From: Clostridiales bacterium
GTDB lineage: Bacteria; Bacillota; Clostridia; Lachnospirales; WQUN01
Direction of reading: 5' to 3'
NCBI GenBank assembly: GCA_031270945.1
Contig: JAISWZ010000085.1
Location: forward strand, 1-64,000
DNA: 64,000 nt
The notes under the pieces are model-generated. The model searched no databases and had not been told where the DNA came from. It saw only the letters and a program-made list of their open reading frames with translations. Every line of letters starts with the position of its first letter. Within the stretch, counting starts at the first letter, position 1. Below are positions 18,065 through 28,339 of this stretch, one piece after another. A program made the position numbers and the translations under genes.

Positions 18065-18832
18065 ATGTCTGCGTTGCTAAAGGCAGTGAACATAGAGAAA
18101 TACTACGGGGGAAAGTCGAATCTCACCAAGGCGCTTGACGGCTTGAGCTTTGAGGTTCGCAAAGGGGAGTTCGTGGGCATCATGGGCGCGTCGGGCTCAG
18201 GAAAGACAACTCTCCTCAATTGCATCTCCACTATAGACAAGGCCACATCCGGCCAGATCTGGATTAACGGCAAAGACATCACAAAGATGGGGCGGGCGGC
18301 GATATCCAGATTCCGCAGGGAAACGCTGGGGTTCATTTTCCAGGACTTCAACCTCTTGGACACGCTGACCGGGTACGAGAACATAGCGCTCGCTCTGACA
18401 ATCATGAAAAAGCCAGTTTCCCACATTGACACGAGGGTTCGTGAGGTGGCTGGGATCCTTGGGATAAGCGAGATACTTTCGCGCTACCCTTACCAGATGT
18501 CTGGAGGCCAAAAGCAGAGGGTCGCAAGCGCCAGGGCCATTGTGGCCGACCCCAAGCTGGTTCTTGCTGACGAGCCTACAGGGGCGCTTGACTCCAAGGC
18601 GTCAAAGGCATTGCTTGAAAGCTTCAGGACTCTTGTGTCAGATCAGGGCGCAACCATTCTCATGGTTACCCATGACCCTTATGCCGCGAGCTTTTTGAAA
18701 AGAATCATCTTTATCAGAGACGGCAAGCTTTTTCATGAGCTGGCTCGAGGCGACGAATCCAGAAAGGGATTCTTTGACCGAATAATCGAGGTGGTAAGCC
18801 TGTTGGGGGGAGACGCAAATGACATCAGCTGA
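18065..18832 (+). CDS. ABC transporter ATPase, BceA/LolD-like
   Basis: This 255-residue ATPase has Walker A GASGSGKTT at residues 41-49, a Q-loop in FIFQDFNLLD, the signature MSGGQKQR near 146, Walker B LVLADEPTGALD and a switch His in MVTHD. TAAGGAGG lies ahead of the ATG at 18065, which I prefer over an ATG at 18038. It overlaps the following permease gene by 14 bp, so both are translated together. The pairing with a 10-helix FtsX-type permease is typical of BceAB antimicrobial-peptide detoxification modules. No two-component pair is directly linked, although one lies 2 kb away on the other strand. Confidence 0.93.
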   Translation: MSALLKAVNIEKYYGGKSNLTKALDGLSFEVRKGEFVGIMGASGSGKTTLLNCISTIDKATSGQIWINGKDITKMGRAAISRFRRETLGFIFQDFNLLDTLTGYENIALALTIMKKPVSHIDTRVREVAGILGISEILSRYPYQMSGGQKQRVASARAIVADPKLVLADEPTGALDSKASKALLESFRTLVSDQGATILMVTHDPYAASFLKRIIFIRDGKLFHELARGDESRKGFFDRIIEVVSLLGGDANDIS

Positions 18833-20792
18833 GATTGCCCTGCGCAACGTGAAGAAAAGCGCCAGCGATTACGCCATTTACTTTCTCACCCTTATATTTG
18901 GCGTGTGCGTGTTCTACGTCTTTAACGCTCTTGAAAGCCAGAGCGCCATAATGAGGATATCGGCAAACCAGGCTGTGATCTTCAGGCAGGTAGGACAAAT
19001 AATGTCTGGAATTTCTGTCTTTGTTTCGACAATTCTGGGACTCTTGATTGTTTACGCCAACAGGTTCCTGATGAGGCGAAGGAAGAAGGAATTCGGGATT
19101 TACCTTCTTCTAGGCATGGACAAGTCAAAAATGTCTTTCATTTTAATCCTGGAAACTTTGTACGTCGGGCTGTTCTCGCTTTTGGCAGGGCTTTTGCTTG
19201 GAGCGCTTTTGTCCCAAGCAATGTCCTTGCTTACAGCCAAGCTTTTGCATGCTGAGGTCTCAACCTTCGTTTTCGTGTTTTCCCCCCAGGCCTTGGTGAA
19301 GACGATAGTCTGCTTCTCCCTTATATTTCTCGTGGCCTTGGTTTTCAACATGGCTTCCGCCAACAACCAGACCCTTTTGGGCATGCTTTACGCAAACCGC
19401 AAGAACGAAGGTTTCAAGACACCCAAGGTTTCGGTTTCAGTCGGACTGTTCCTGGCTTCGCTGGCTCTTCTGGGAGTCGCATACTGGCTTGCCATTGATG
19501 GGCCCAGCGTGACCGAGAACTGCTACCAGATAGCCGCCGTCTTGGGGGTTGCCGGAACGGCGCTGTTCTTTTACTCGCTTTCAGGATTTTTGCTAAAGGC
19601 CATCCAGCAAAGCAAGAAGGTTTACCTAAGCGGGCTCAACATGTTTGTGCTAAGACAGATCAACAGCAAGATCGCGACTACATGCGCTTCCACGACGTTA
19701 GTCTGCCTTACACTTTTTGTCTCCATCTGCACCCTGTCCTCAGGCATCAGCTTCTCAACCTCTGTATATGAGGGCATGAAGGAGTCAGCTCCCTTTGATG
19801 CGTCCCACGCCATTTTTCCCAAAGATGACGAAGATTATTTAGGCGTTGACCTTATCGAGGAAGCCAAGGCAAACGGCATTGACATAGGCGCTTTCGCAAA
19901 GGATGCCTTTACGCTCAGGTACAGAAGAACCGGTGTCACAATGCCAGTGGAGCTGTACAGCCAGATCTTTGACATGGAGCTCTTGGCCATAAGCCTCTCA
20001 GAGTTCAACAAGGCTTCCGTGACCCAGGGTCTTGAACCTTTGGCTCTTGAGCCTGGACAGTTCGCGGTTAATCAGACATTCTCCAACAAGACAGCGATTG
20101 ACTACCTGAACAGCTGGCTGGATGCCGGAAACACTGCAACCGTAAGCGGAGAGACGTTGAGCTTCAAGCCTGGCGCTGTTTTTGAGCGGATGCTTGAAAC
20201 TTCTGAATACCAGGCAAATGGCGCCATGATCGTGATCAGCGACGAGCTGGCAAAAGATCTTCCCTCGGCAAGGGATGTGGTGAGCTTTATCTACAATGAC
20301 GCCGAAAACGCTCAGCAGCTATGCGTAGACGCGTTTCTGGGCTTTGGCCCCGAAAGCGCCAACAACATGCTGCAGACCAGAATCGGCCTCCTGGATCGCG
20401 GAGACGCCACATCTACCATTCTATCATACTTGGCTGTGTATTTGGGCCTCATTTTCTTGATAGCCTCGGCTGCCATTCTTGCAATCGGCCTTCTCTCGGA
20501 GACCAGCGACAACCTGTTCAGCTACGGGCTGTTGAGGAAAGTGGGCGCTGAGGAGAAAATGGTAAACAACGCGCTTTATTCTCAAATATCAATACGCTTC
20601 ATGATGCCTTTAGGTCTGGCTTTAGCTCATTCCATAGCTGGAATAATTGGGGCGTCAAAGCTGGTCTCCAACTTTGAGCTGGCTGGCATCCTTGGAGGAA
20701 GCCTGTTTACGGCGCTTGTCATAGCGGCTGTCTTTGGAGGGTACTGTTTCGCAACCTGCCAAGGAAGCAAGGCAATGCTTGGCAAAAGCTGA
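18819..20792 (+). CDS. FtsX/BceB-type ABC transporter permease
   Basis: This 657-residue permease begins TSAEIALRNVKKSASDYAIY, the usual start of BceB-type permeases. Hydrophobic helices cluster at about 20-290 and again at about 530-650. They flank a large extracytoplasmic region (about 300-520) expected to bind peptide or lipid II complexes. The first FtsX segment includes FLMRRRKKEFGIYLLLGMDK. It is translationally coupled to the ATPase gene by overlap. Family members remove bacitracin-like or cationic peptides from lipid II; the ligand here is unknown. A strong terminator follows. Confidence 0.9.
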   Translation: MTSAEIALRNVKKSASDYAIYFLTLIFGVCVFYVFNALESQSAIMRISANQAVIFRQVGQIMSGISVFVSTILGLLIVYANRFLMRRRKKEFGIYLLLGMDKSKMSFILILETLYVGLFSLLAGLLLGALLSQAMSLLTAKLLHAEVSTFVFVFSPQALVKTIVCFSLIFLVALVFNMASANNQTLLGMLYANRKNEGFKTPKVSVSVGLFLASLALLGVAYWLAIDGPSVTENCYQIAAVLGVAGTALFFYSLSGFLLKAIQQSKKVYLSGLNMFVLRQINSKIATTCASTTLVCLTLFVSICTLSSGISFSTSVYEGMKESAPFDASHAIFPKDDEDYLGVDLIEEAKANGIDIGAFAKDAFTLRYRRTGVTMPVELYSQIFDMELLAISLSEFNKASVTQGLEPLALEPGQFAVNQTFSNKTAIDYLNSWLDAGNTATVSGETLSFKPGAVFERMLETSEYQANGAMIVISDELAKDLPSARDVVSFIYNDAENAQQLCVDAFLGFGPESANNMLQTRIGLLDRGDATSTILSYLAVYLGLIFLIASAAILAIGLLSETSDNLFSYGLLRKVGAEEKMVNNALYSQISIRFMMPLGLALAHSIAGIIGASKLVSNFELAGILGGSLFTALVIAAVFGGYCFATCQGSKAMLGKS

Positions 20793-20854
20793 GAAATGCT
20801 TGTATCTTGTCGTTTCAAATCGTTGCGCTCGCCAGTTTAAAAAAATCAAGACAA

Positions 20855-20888
20855 AATGCCCGTGAGTTTTCACGGGCATTTTTGTTTT
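20855..20888. terminator. intrinsic terminator
   Basis: AATGCCCGTGA and TCACGGGCATT form the stem, followed by TTTTTGTTTTTT. On the minus strand it also has an ATTTTGTC tail, so it may serve the convergent pirin gene. Confidence 0.85.
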
Positions 20889-20938
20889 TTGCAAAAGATC
20901 TGATAAGCTCAAAGCCGCCTTTGAAGCCAAGCGTCCTG

Positions 20939-21706
20939 CTAACCGCGAAACAGCTCCAGCTCTTCTTCCTCTTCAGCGTAACGGTCTCGCTCTCGCTCAG
21001 GCGACCTTTTCATTTCAAGGATCAAGAAATGGGCTGACGAGCCCTGATCCGCCGTGATGTTAATGTCTTCCTCAACCGCCTCCAAGGCGTCTTTTTCGTC
21101 CAGCTTATGTCTTCCGATACTGGCCTTGCCCTCGACTAGAACCAGGTAAGCCTGGCGTCCCGGGTAGATTTTGAACTCCAGGGATTCACCTTCGGATATC
21201 ACGGAGGCATAGATGTTGGTGTCGGCATGGAGCCTTATTGGCGCGGGGTTTTCTGCGCTCCCTGTTGCGATTGGCATCCAGCGCCCAACCCTGTCCTCCC
21301 AGTTGAACTTGAAATCCCCGTAAGAAGGCGCTCGTCCAAGCTGGTTTGGCTCAATCCAGATCTGCAGGAACCTGAGCATCCCTCTGCCAAAGTTGTGCTC
21401 GCTGTGCAAGACGCCTGTTCCGGCAGTCATGTATTGAACCTGCCCTCTTCCCAGGGTGTTGCTGTTTCCCATGCTGTCGGCGTGGGTCAGCTCTCCTTGC
21501 ACGACATAGCTGATAATTTCCATGTCTCGGTGCGGATGCGTGTCAAATCCGGTTCCAGGCTTGACCATGTCGTCATTTACAACCCTCAGCGAGCCAAAGC
21601 TCATGTTTGCGGGGTTATAGTACTCTGCGAAAGAGAAGTGGAAATGGCTGTCCAGCCATCCATGAACCCCTCTGCCCATCTTGTTGTGGTCAATGTGCTT
21701 TATCAT
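20939..21706 (-). CDS. pirin-family protein (bicupin)
   Basis: The 255-residue protein has the N-terminal pirin cupin with HPHRDMEIISYVVQGELTH at about 57-75 and GTGVLHSEHN near 95. The His-x-His, Glu and His ligands of the metal site (HPHRDME, LHSEH) are all present. The C-terminal cupin (about 160-230) ends in an acidic tail rich in Glu. Pirins are iron proteins; some have quercetinase activity, others act as redox regulators. It stands alone on its strand. Two related AAGGGTAT sites lie upstream of the gene. Confidence 0.92.
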   Translation of the reverse strand: MIKHIDHNKMGRGVHGWLDSHFHFSFAEYYNPANMSFGSLRVVNDDMVKPGTGFDTHPHRDMEIISYVVQGELTHADSMGNSNTLGRGQVQYMTAGTGVLHSEHNFGRGMLRFLQIWIEPNQLGRAPSYGDFKFNWEDRVGRWMPIATGSAENPAPIRLHADTNIYASVISEGESLEFKIYPGRQAYLVLVEGKASIGRHKLDEKDALEAVEEDINITADQGSSAHFLILEMKRSPERERDRYAEEEEELELFRG

Positions 21707-21773
21707 TTGCGATCCTCCACCCGTTAAGGGTATGCCTTTTCTTGCGTAAACATGCGAACGGCATGAGCCGTCT

Positions 21774-21785
21774 AGGGTATACCCT
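21774..21785. promoter_or_regulatory. palindromic AGGGTATACCCT site upstream of pirin gene
   Basis: AGGGTATACCCT is a perfect 12-bp palindrome about 70 bp upstream of the pirin start, with a second half-like TAAGGGTATGCC at 21724-21735. This arrangement could be an operator pair. The cognate regulator is unknown. Confidence 0.4.
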
Positions 21786-21871
21786 TATTATTTATTGCAA
21801 CGGGCCTTTTCATTCGTGTTGGTGCCAAAGGCATGCGAAAACGCCGGATGGTTGTTTTAATTGCTTCAAAG

Positions 21872-21922
21872 GAATTATTTTTTAAATTTTTTATATTTTA
21901 TTATTTTGTTATTTTTGTTCTT
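21872..21922. repeat. T/A-rich tract at the 3' end of the glycosylase gene
   Basis: About 50 bases of T with A and few other bases lie at and just past the stop of the minus-strand glycosylase gene. Confidence 0.55.
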
Positions 21923-22421
21923 TTAACGTATATCGCCAAAGCCTTTCCCTATCCTCTTCTCTCGCATAGTCAATCCCAATCCTTTTTGACGCAACGCACT
22001 GCGCCTCAAAGCCGTCATCCTCCAGCCAGATCAGGCTGGAGGACAACAAGTCTTCGCCGTTTAGGGATTTCGTAATGCCCATGGCCTTCGTTAGCCGCCC
22101 AGGCCCAACGTAGCCTATCCCTCCCCGAAGGAGAACCGCCTCCGGGTGGCCTTCTGGGCCTGTCACGATATTCAGCAAGTGATGGATTCCATAGCATAAG
22201 TAAATATACGCGAAGCCCCCTCGCCTGAACATTATTTCGGTTCTGAGGGTTTTCCCTTTGCTGGCGTGGCACGCCGAGTCCAATGGGCCATAGTAGGCTT
22301 CTGTATCGGTTATTCGAACCTGGGCTATGCCGCCAATGTTTGAGAAAAGAAGCTTCCCTACAAGCAAAGGGGCCAGCTCAAGGGCGCTTCGGCTATAAAA
22401 GCTTTCGTCAAGCCTTGCCAT
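21909..22421 (-). CDS. 3-methyladenine DNA glycosylase, AAG/MPG family
   Basis: The 170-residue protein matches the alkyladenine glycosylase fold, which excises alkylated purines. Recognisable motifs are ARLDESFYSRSALELAPLLVG (in part, SALELAPLLVGK), VRITDTEAYYGPLDSACHAS with the catalytic Glu, and MFRRGGFAYIYLCYGIHHLLN, AVLLRGG and GPGRLTKAMGI. It is somewhat shorter than the usual ~190-200 residues, mainly at the C-terminus. The gene stands between the pirin gene and the two-component system, on the same strand. No ada or alkA homologue is adjacent. Confidence 0.92.
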   Translation of the reverse strand: MARLDESFYSRSALELAPLLVGKLLFSNIGGIAQVRITDTEAYYGPLDSACHASKGKTLRTEIMFRRGGFAYIYLCYGIHHLLNIVTGPEGHPEAVLLRGGIGYVGPGRLTKAMGITKSLNGEDLLSSSLIWLEDDGFEAQCVASKRIGIDYAREEDRERLWRYTLKEQK

Positions 22422-22468
22422 AAGGGCATGCCCTCCGTGGGTTTGCTGTATTAGATTTTTTGATCTTT

Positions 22469-23878
22469 TTAATCTAAATCCTCAGGCATGCCCTTCGGCA
22501 GCCTTACGACAAAGGAGCTTCCCAAATCGGGCTTGCTTGTCGCTGTTATGTCTCCGTCATGGGCGGTAACCAATGACTTGGCTATGGCAAGCCCTATGCC
22601 AGCGCCTCCGGTCTTGCGGCTCCTGGACTTGTCCGTCCTGTAGAACCTTTCAAACACCAGCGGAAGCTCTTCCTCGCTTATGCCGATGCCGTTGTCCTTG
22701 ACTGTTACCGTGGCCCAGCTGACGCCGTCTTTCACTTGAATCGATATCTTTCCGCCCTCAGAGGTGTACTTTATGGCGTTGGACAAAAGGTTTGAGATCA
22801 CTTGGCGCATTCTCGGCCCATCGGCAAGGACAATTGCGCTTGAGCCTGATGTATTTACAGTGATGCCCTTTTTTGAGCTCTCCAAGTCAAAGCTTTCTTT
22901 GACGTTTTGCGCCAGCTCAAGGAGATCCACTGGTGTTTTTGAAAGCTCTCTGATGTCTTTTTCAACTTTGGACAGCCTTTCAAGATCCGAGACCAGACCT
23001 GAGAGCCTTTCGATCTCTTCGTAGACGCTTTGCAACCTTTCTTGGCTTGCGCTCCACACGCCTTCTATCATGGCTTCCAGGTGCGACGCCACTACAGTCA
23101 GAGGCGTTCTCAGCTCATGCGCCACATCCGTTGTCAGCCTTCTGCGCAGGCTGTCCTGCCTTGACAGTGACTCCGCCATGTTGTTTATGGCTGCAACCAG
23201 CTCGCTCAGCTCTTTGGTTCTAGCTTTGCCGTTAAACCTGATGTTGTAGTTTCCCTCTGAGATATGGGTAGCTATGTGTGCTGACTTTGTTATTGGCTTG
23301 GAAATGCGTCCAGCCAGAAATCCTCCAGCCAAGCTTCCGGCAACTATAGAGACAAGCCCTGCGGCTAGCATAGCCGCGTTTAGCGCGTCCAGAAACCGCA
23401 AGTCGCTTTCGCTAAAGAAATATGGCCCGTAATAGGAGACCAGAAGCTTTCCCACAGTCTGATTGTCCTGAACCAAATCCTTCTCGTGGGTTATTATGCC
23501 TCCAGGAAGCTTTGGGCGGCTTGCCGTCATCCGCTCGGACACTTGGGCCATTATCTGGGAGCAAAGAGTCATGTCGTGGTTTTCAGCGTCCCAGACTGGG
23601 TTGCCTTTCCCGTCATAGAGCTTTATTATATAGCCCTCGTACAGGGCATGCATGCCAACTCCATGCACGTAGCTGGAATCCCAGCGTCCAGTTAGCGCGT
23701 TGTACTGGTGGCTTAGGTCTATCGCTAGAGTGTCCGCCTGGGATTCATGCTTTTCTTTGATGTAGTCCTCAAAGCTTGCGTTTATCATGACGTTTGAAAA
23801 GAAGCTCCCAAGCCCAATGGTAAAGAGCACTATTGATGCAGTGACAAGAGCCATGTGCGTCCTAATGCTGGAGTTCAA
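22469..23878 (-). CDS. HAMP-domain sensor histidine kinase
   Basis: The protein has a membrane helix at about 8-32, an extracytoplasmic sensor region to about 165, a second helix at about 165-190 and a HAMP segment to about 240. The phosphoacceptor is His254 in DVAHELRTPL. The ATPase domain shows the N box (QVISNLLSNAIKYT), G1 (DNGIGIS), F box and G2 (GGAGIGLAIAK). It overlaps the response regulator by four bases with a TTG start; an ATG at 23854 with AGGA upstream is a possible alternative. The sensor region has no named domain, so the signal is unknown. Confidence 0.92.
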   Translation of the reverse strand: MNSSIRTHMALVTASIVLFTIGLGSFFSNVMINASFEDYIKEKHESQADTLAIDLSHQYNALTGRWDSSYVHGVGMHALYEGYIIKLYDGKGNPVWDAENHDMTLCSQIMAQVSERMTASRPKLPGGIITHEKDLVQDNQTVGKLLVSYYGPYFFSESDLRFLDALNAAMLAAGLVSIVAGSLAGGFLAGRISKPITKSAHIATHISEGNYNIRFNGKARTKELSELVAAINNMAESLSRQDSLRRRLTTDVAHELRTPLTVVASHLEAMIEGVWSASQERLQSVYEEIERLSGLVSDLERLSKVEKDIRELSKTPVDLLELAQNVKESFDLESSKKGITVNTSGSSAIVLADGPRMRQVISNLLSNAIKYTSEGGKISIQVKDGVSWATVTVKDNGIGISEEELPLVFERFYRTDKSRSRKTGGAGIGLAIAKSLVTAHDGDITATSKPDLGSSFVVRLPKGMPEDLD

Positions 23879-24573
23879 CTTTCAGCACATCCAAACTTGT
23901 ATCCCAAGCCATGGACGGTTAAAACGTATGATGGGTTCCTGGGATCGTCCTCGATCTTCTTCCTTAGGTTCTTGACATGGGTGTCGACATTTCTTTCGCT
24001 TCCGTCAAAGTCGTCACCTAGGGCGATGGATATGAGCTCTTCTCTTGAAAAAACCTTTGCGGGCCGCCTGATCAACGCCGCCAAAATCTTTAGCTCGCTT
24101 TGCGTCAAGCTCACAGGCTCTCCGCCTTTGGACACTTCCGCCCGATCAAAGTCAACAACCAGATCTCCGTCTTTCCAAGAGCTCTTCGATTCCAATGAAA
24201 CCAGATCCTTGGCTGATCTGCGCAAGACAGCGGCTATTCTCGCATGAAGCTCCTTAAGGCTGAAGGGCTTTACAATGTAGTCGTCAGCCCCAAGGCTAAA
24301 GCTTTTCACCAGGTCGCTCTCGTCGGATTTCGCTGAAATGACGATTATTGGCACCCTGGACTTCTTCCTAAGCCTTGAGCAGACCTCTTCGCCAGTCATG
24401 CCCTCCAGCATCAGATCCAAAAGCACAAGCGATATTCTGCGCTTGTCAAATATCTCAAGCGCCTCTTGGCCGCTTTGGGCCGCAAAAACCTCAAAGCCCT
24501 TGCTTGTCAAGAAATCTGATACCGCTTCAAGTATTTTAGGCTCATCATCAACTGCCAAGATTTTTGCGGCCAC
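23875..24573 (-). CDS. OmpR/PhoB-family response regulator
   Basis: The receiver domain has acidic residues Asp9-Asp10 (LAVDDEP), phosphoacceptor Asp53 (LLDLML) and a conserved Lys in VISAKSDESD. A C-terminal winged helix begins near residue 130, with LTQSELKILAALIRRPAKVFS and a KNLRKKIEDDPRNPSYVLTV wing. I take GTG at 24573, preceded by GGGGGAG, as the start; upstream reading frame belongs to a palindromic element. The histidine kinase is directly downstream, overlapping. Target genes are not indicated; the BceAB-like operon 3 kb away is one candidate, but the usual kinase type differs. Confidence 0.93.
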   Translation of the reverse strand: MAAKILAVDDEPKILEAVSDFLTSKGFEVFAAQSGQEALEIFDKRRISLVLLDLMLEGMTGEEVCSRLRKKSRVPIIVISAKSDESDLVKSFSLGADDYIVKPFSLKELHARIAAVLRRSAKDLVSLESKSSWKDGDLVVDFDRAEVSKGGEPVSLTQSELKILAALIRRPAKVFSREELISIALGDDFDGSERNVDTHVKNLRKKIEDDPRNPSYVLTVHGLGYKFGCAES

Positions 24574-24602
24574 TTGATTCTCCCCCTGACGCGCAGCGCC
24601 TA

Positions 24603-24700
24603 TGCGATATCCCAAAGTTTCGGCTGTGGCGATGCAAAAGTCATTGCAATGCTTCTGCGTGTGACTTTCACAGGCAAAATGAATTATGGGATACGCTCTT
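24603..24700. repeat. palindromic element, type A-like, copy 7
   Basis: GCGATATCCCAAAGTTTCGG opens and GAATTATGGGATACGCTC closes. The inner part has AAAGTCATTGC and GTGACTTTCAC. It lies directly upstream of the response regulator start. Confidence 0.75.
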
Positions 24701-24777
24701 AGTCAATGTCTCATGACCGTTTTTTCTTTTTTAATTATACTTCAAGCCCTCTGTTTAGCGCAAGCTGAGGGAATGGG

Positions 24778-24880
24778 GCAAATTTCGAAACAGGCTGGAT
24801 TCTGGGGCACAGGGTCTAAATATGCTGACAAATGGCATAATTTAGAATTTATTTATTGGGCGGGAGCGGCCCGACTGGCT
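24778..24880 (+). pseudogene. possible remnant of a lipoprotein gene
   Basis: In one frame this stretch reads AGFWGTGSKYADKWHNLEF, which resembles AGSWSSDGKTFSNKWSKIQF of the lipoprotein encoded at 39132-39770: AG-x-W, an aromatic-containing linker, KW and a hydrophobic F. It has no signal peptide and no continuation. The match is short, so this is a weak call. Confidence 0.3.
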
Positions 24881-24980
24881 TCTAGCGCATATAAAGCTAC
24901 AAATCAATTGGGGGATATGCGCTGAGGCGGGCAGCGATGTAGCGATTAGATAATCTCGCATTTGAGCGTCGGTCAGCGTA

Positions 24981-25016
24981 AAAATGGCGAGGGATTTCCC
25001 CTCGCCATTTTTGCTT
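24981..25016. terminator. intrinsic terminator
   Basis: AAATGGCGAGGG and CCCTCGCCATTT form a strong stem followed by T residues on both strands. It ends the copA-lipoprotein unit read from the right. Confidence 0.8.
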
Positions 25017-25046
25017 TTTGTTTTTTTATTTTTTATTTTTTTTATT

Positions 25047-25700
25047 TTATAGCAGGTTAAACGGCTTCAAAAGCTTCCAAACCAGCGTGGACACCCCGTC
25101 AACATGGACAGGCACTTCCGCGTGCGCCCAGCCATCCACGGCTTCAAGGTTTACGCCAGCGTTTTTAAACGGCTCTGGATTGAGGGCGAATACTGCATCC
25201 TTTTCCTGGTTTGTGTCAGTGTCGGTTAACACAAGCATATCCTTGGCCCATTCAAAGAGGTTTCCGCCTCCAAGCTCAATATTGAAGTGATCCATGTCCG
25301 GATGGTAGCCTATCGAGGTGCGATGGTTCAAGATTATGTTTTTGAAGGCCTTTTCCGGAGCGTCAGCGCTGGACGCGTCGGATTTTGGGATTTCAATGGT
25401 GAACACCCCGCCTGAGACTGTGTAGTTTGACGGGAGCAAGGACGGGTCTAGCCCAGCGTCCAGAAATGGCTGGATGTCAATTTCCAAAAGCGCGTCATCG
25501 CTGCCTGATTTTGCCCAGATGAAACTCGCTTGGCCGTCTGGCGACTTGATCGCCCAGCCAGCATCCCGCTTCTCGCTTCCAGCGGCTTCTATTAAAGCGT
25601 CAAAAGACTTTCCCGCCTGGTTTGCGACAACATCCAGGCTGGAGCATGCGGCCAGCATGGCCAAAGCGGCGACAGCCGCCAATAGTTTTATGCTTCTCAT
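25047..25700 (-). CDS. putative lipoprotein of unknown function
   Basis: The 217-residue protein starts with a typical lipoprotein signal, IKLLAAVAALAMLAAC, with the lipobox cysteine at residue 19. The mature part is soluble and predicted to be exported and membrane-anchored. It shows two similar halves around PFLDAGLDPSLL and EPFKNAGVNLEA, which might be an internal duplication. Only 18 bp separate it from the copper ATPase stop upstream on the same strand, so the two are probably cotranscribed. A copper-related role is only suggested by context; no Cys or Met cluster is visible. A T-rich tract and a terminator follow. Confidence 0.75.
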   Translation of the reverse strand: MRSIKLLAAVAALAMLAACSSLDVVANQAGKSFDALIEAAGSEKRDAGWAIKSPDGQASFIWAKSGSDDALLEIDIQPFLDAGLDPSLLPSNYTVSGGVFTIEIPKSDASSADAPEKAFKNIILNHRTSIGYHPDMDHFNIELGGGNLFEWAKDMLVLTDTDTNQEKDAVFALNPEPFKNAGVNLEAVDGWAHAEVPVHVDGVSTLVWKLLKPFNLL

Positions 25701-25718
25701 GTTGTCTCCCCTTGTTGC

Positions 25719-28193
<2,475 letters not shown>

Positions 28194-28272
28194 GATTCAC
28201 CCCGTTTTGTTTTCTGCGCCTAAGGCGCGATGCACTTTATGTGCCCAATATGAAACCGCAGAACGGTTCTGA

Positions 28273-28310
28273 GTGCATATCCCAAAATTCTGAAATGGAT
28301 ATGCTCTAAG
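28273..28310. repeat. palindromic element, minimal copy 8
   Basis: AGTGCATATCCCAAAATTC and TGGATATGCTCTAA are separated by only a few bases, so this copy consists of the ends alone. It lies 80 bp upstream of copA. Confidence 0.7.
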
Positions 28311-28339
28311 GCTTTGGCGTCTATCGTTTGGCTTTCCCA

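Larger units (their letters stand above)
24574..25046. other. intergenic region upstream of the response regulator
   Basis: This 470-bp gap holds the element at 24603-24700, a lipoprotein-like coding remnant near 24778-24880, a lone element end (GGGGATATGCGCT) near 24912, a terminator at 24981-25016 and a T-rich tract. No intact gene is seen. Confidence 0.55.
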
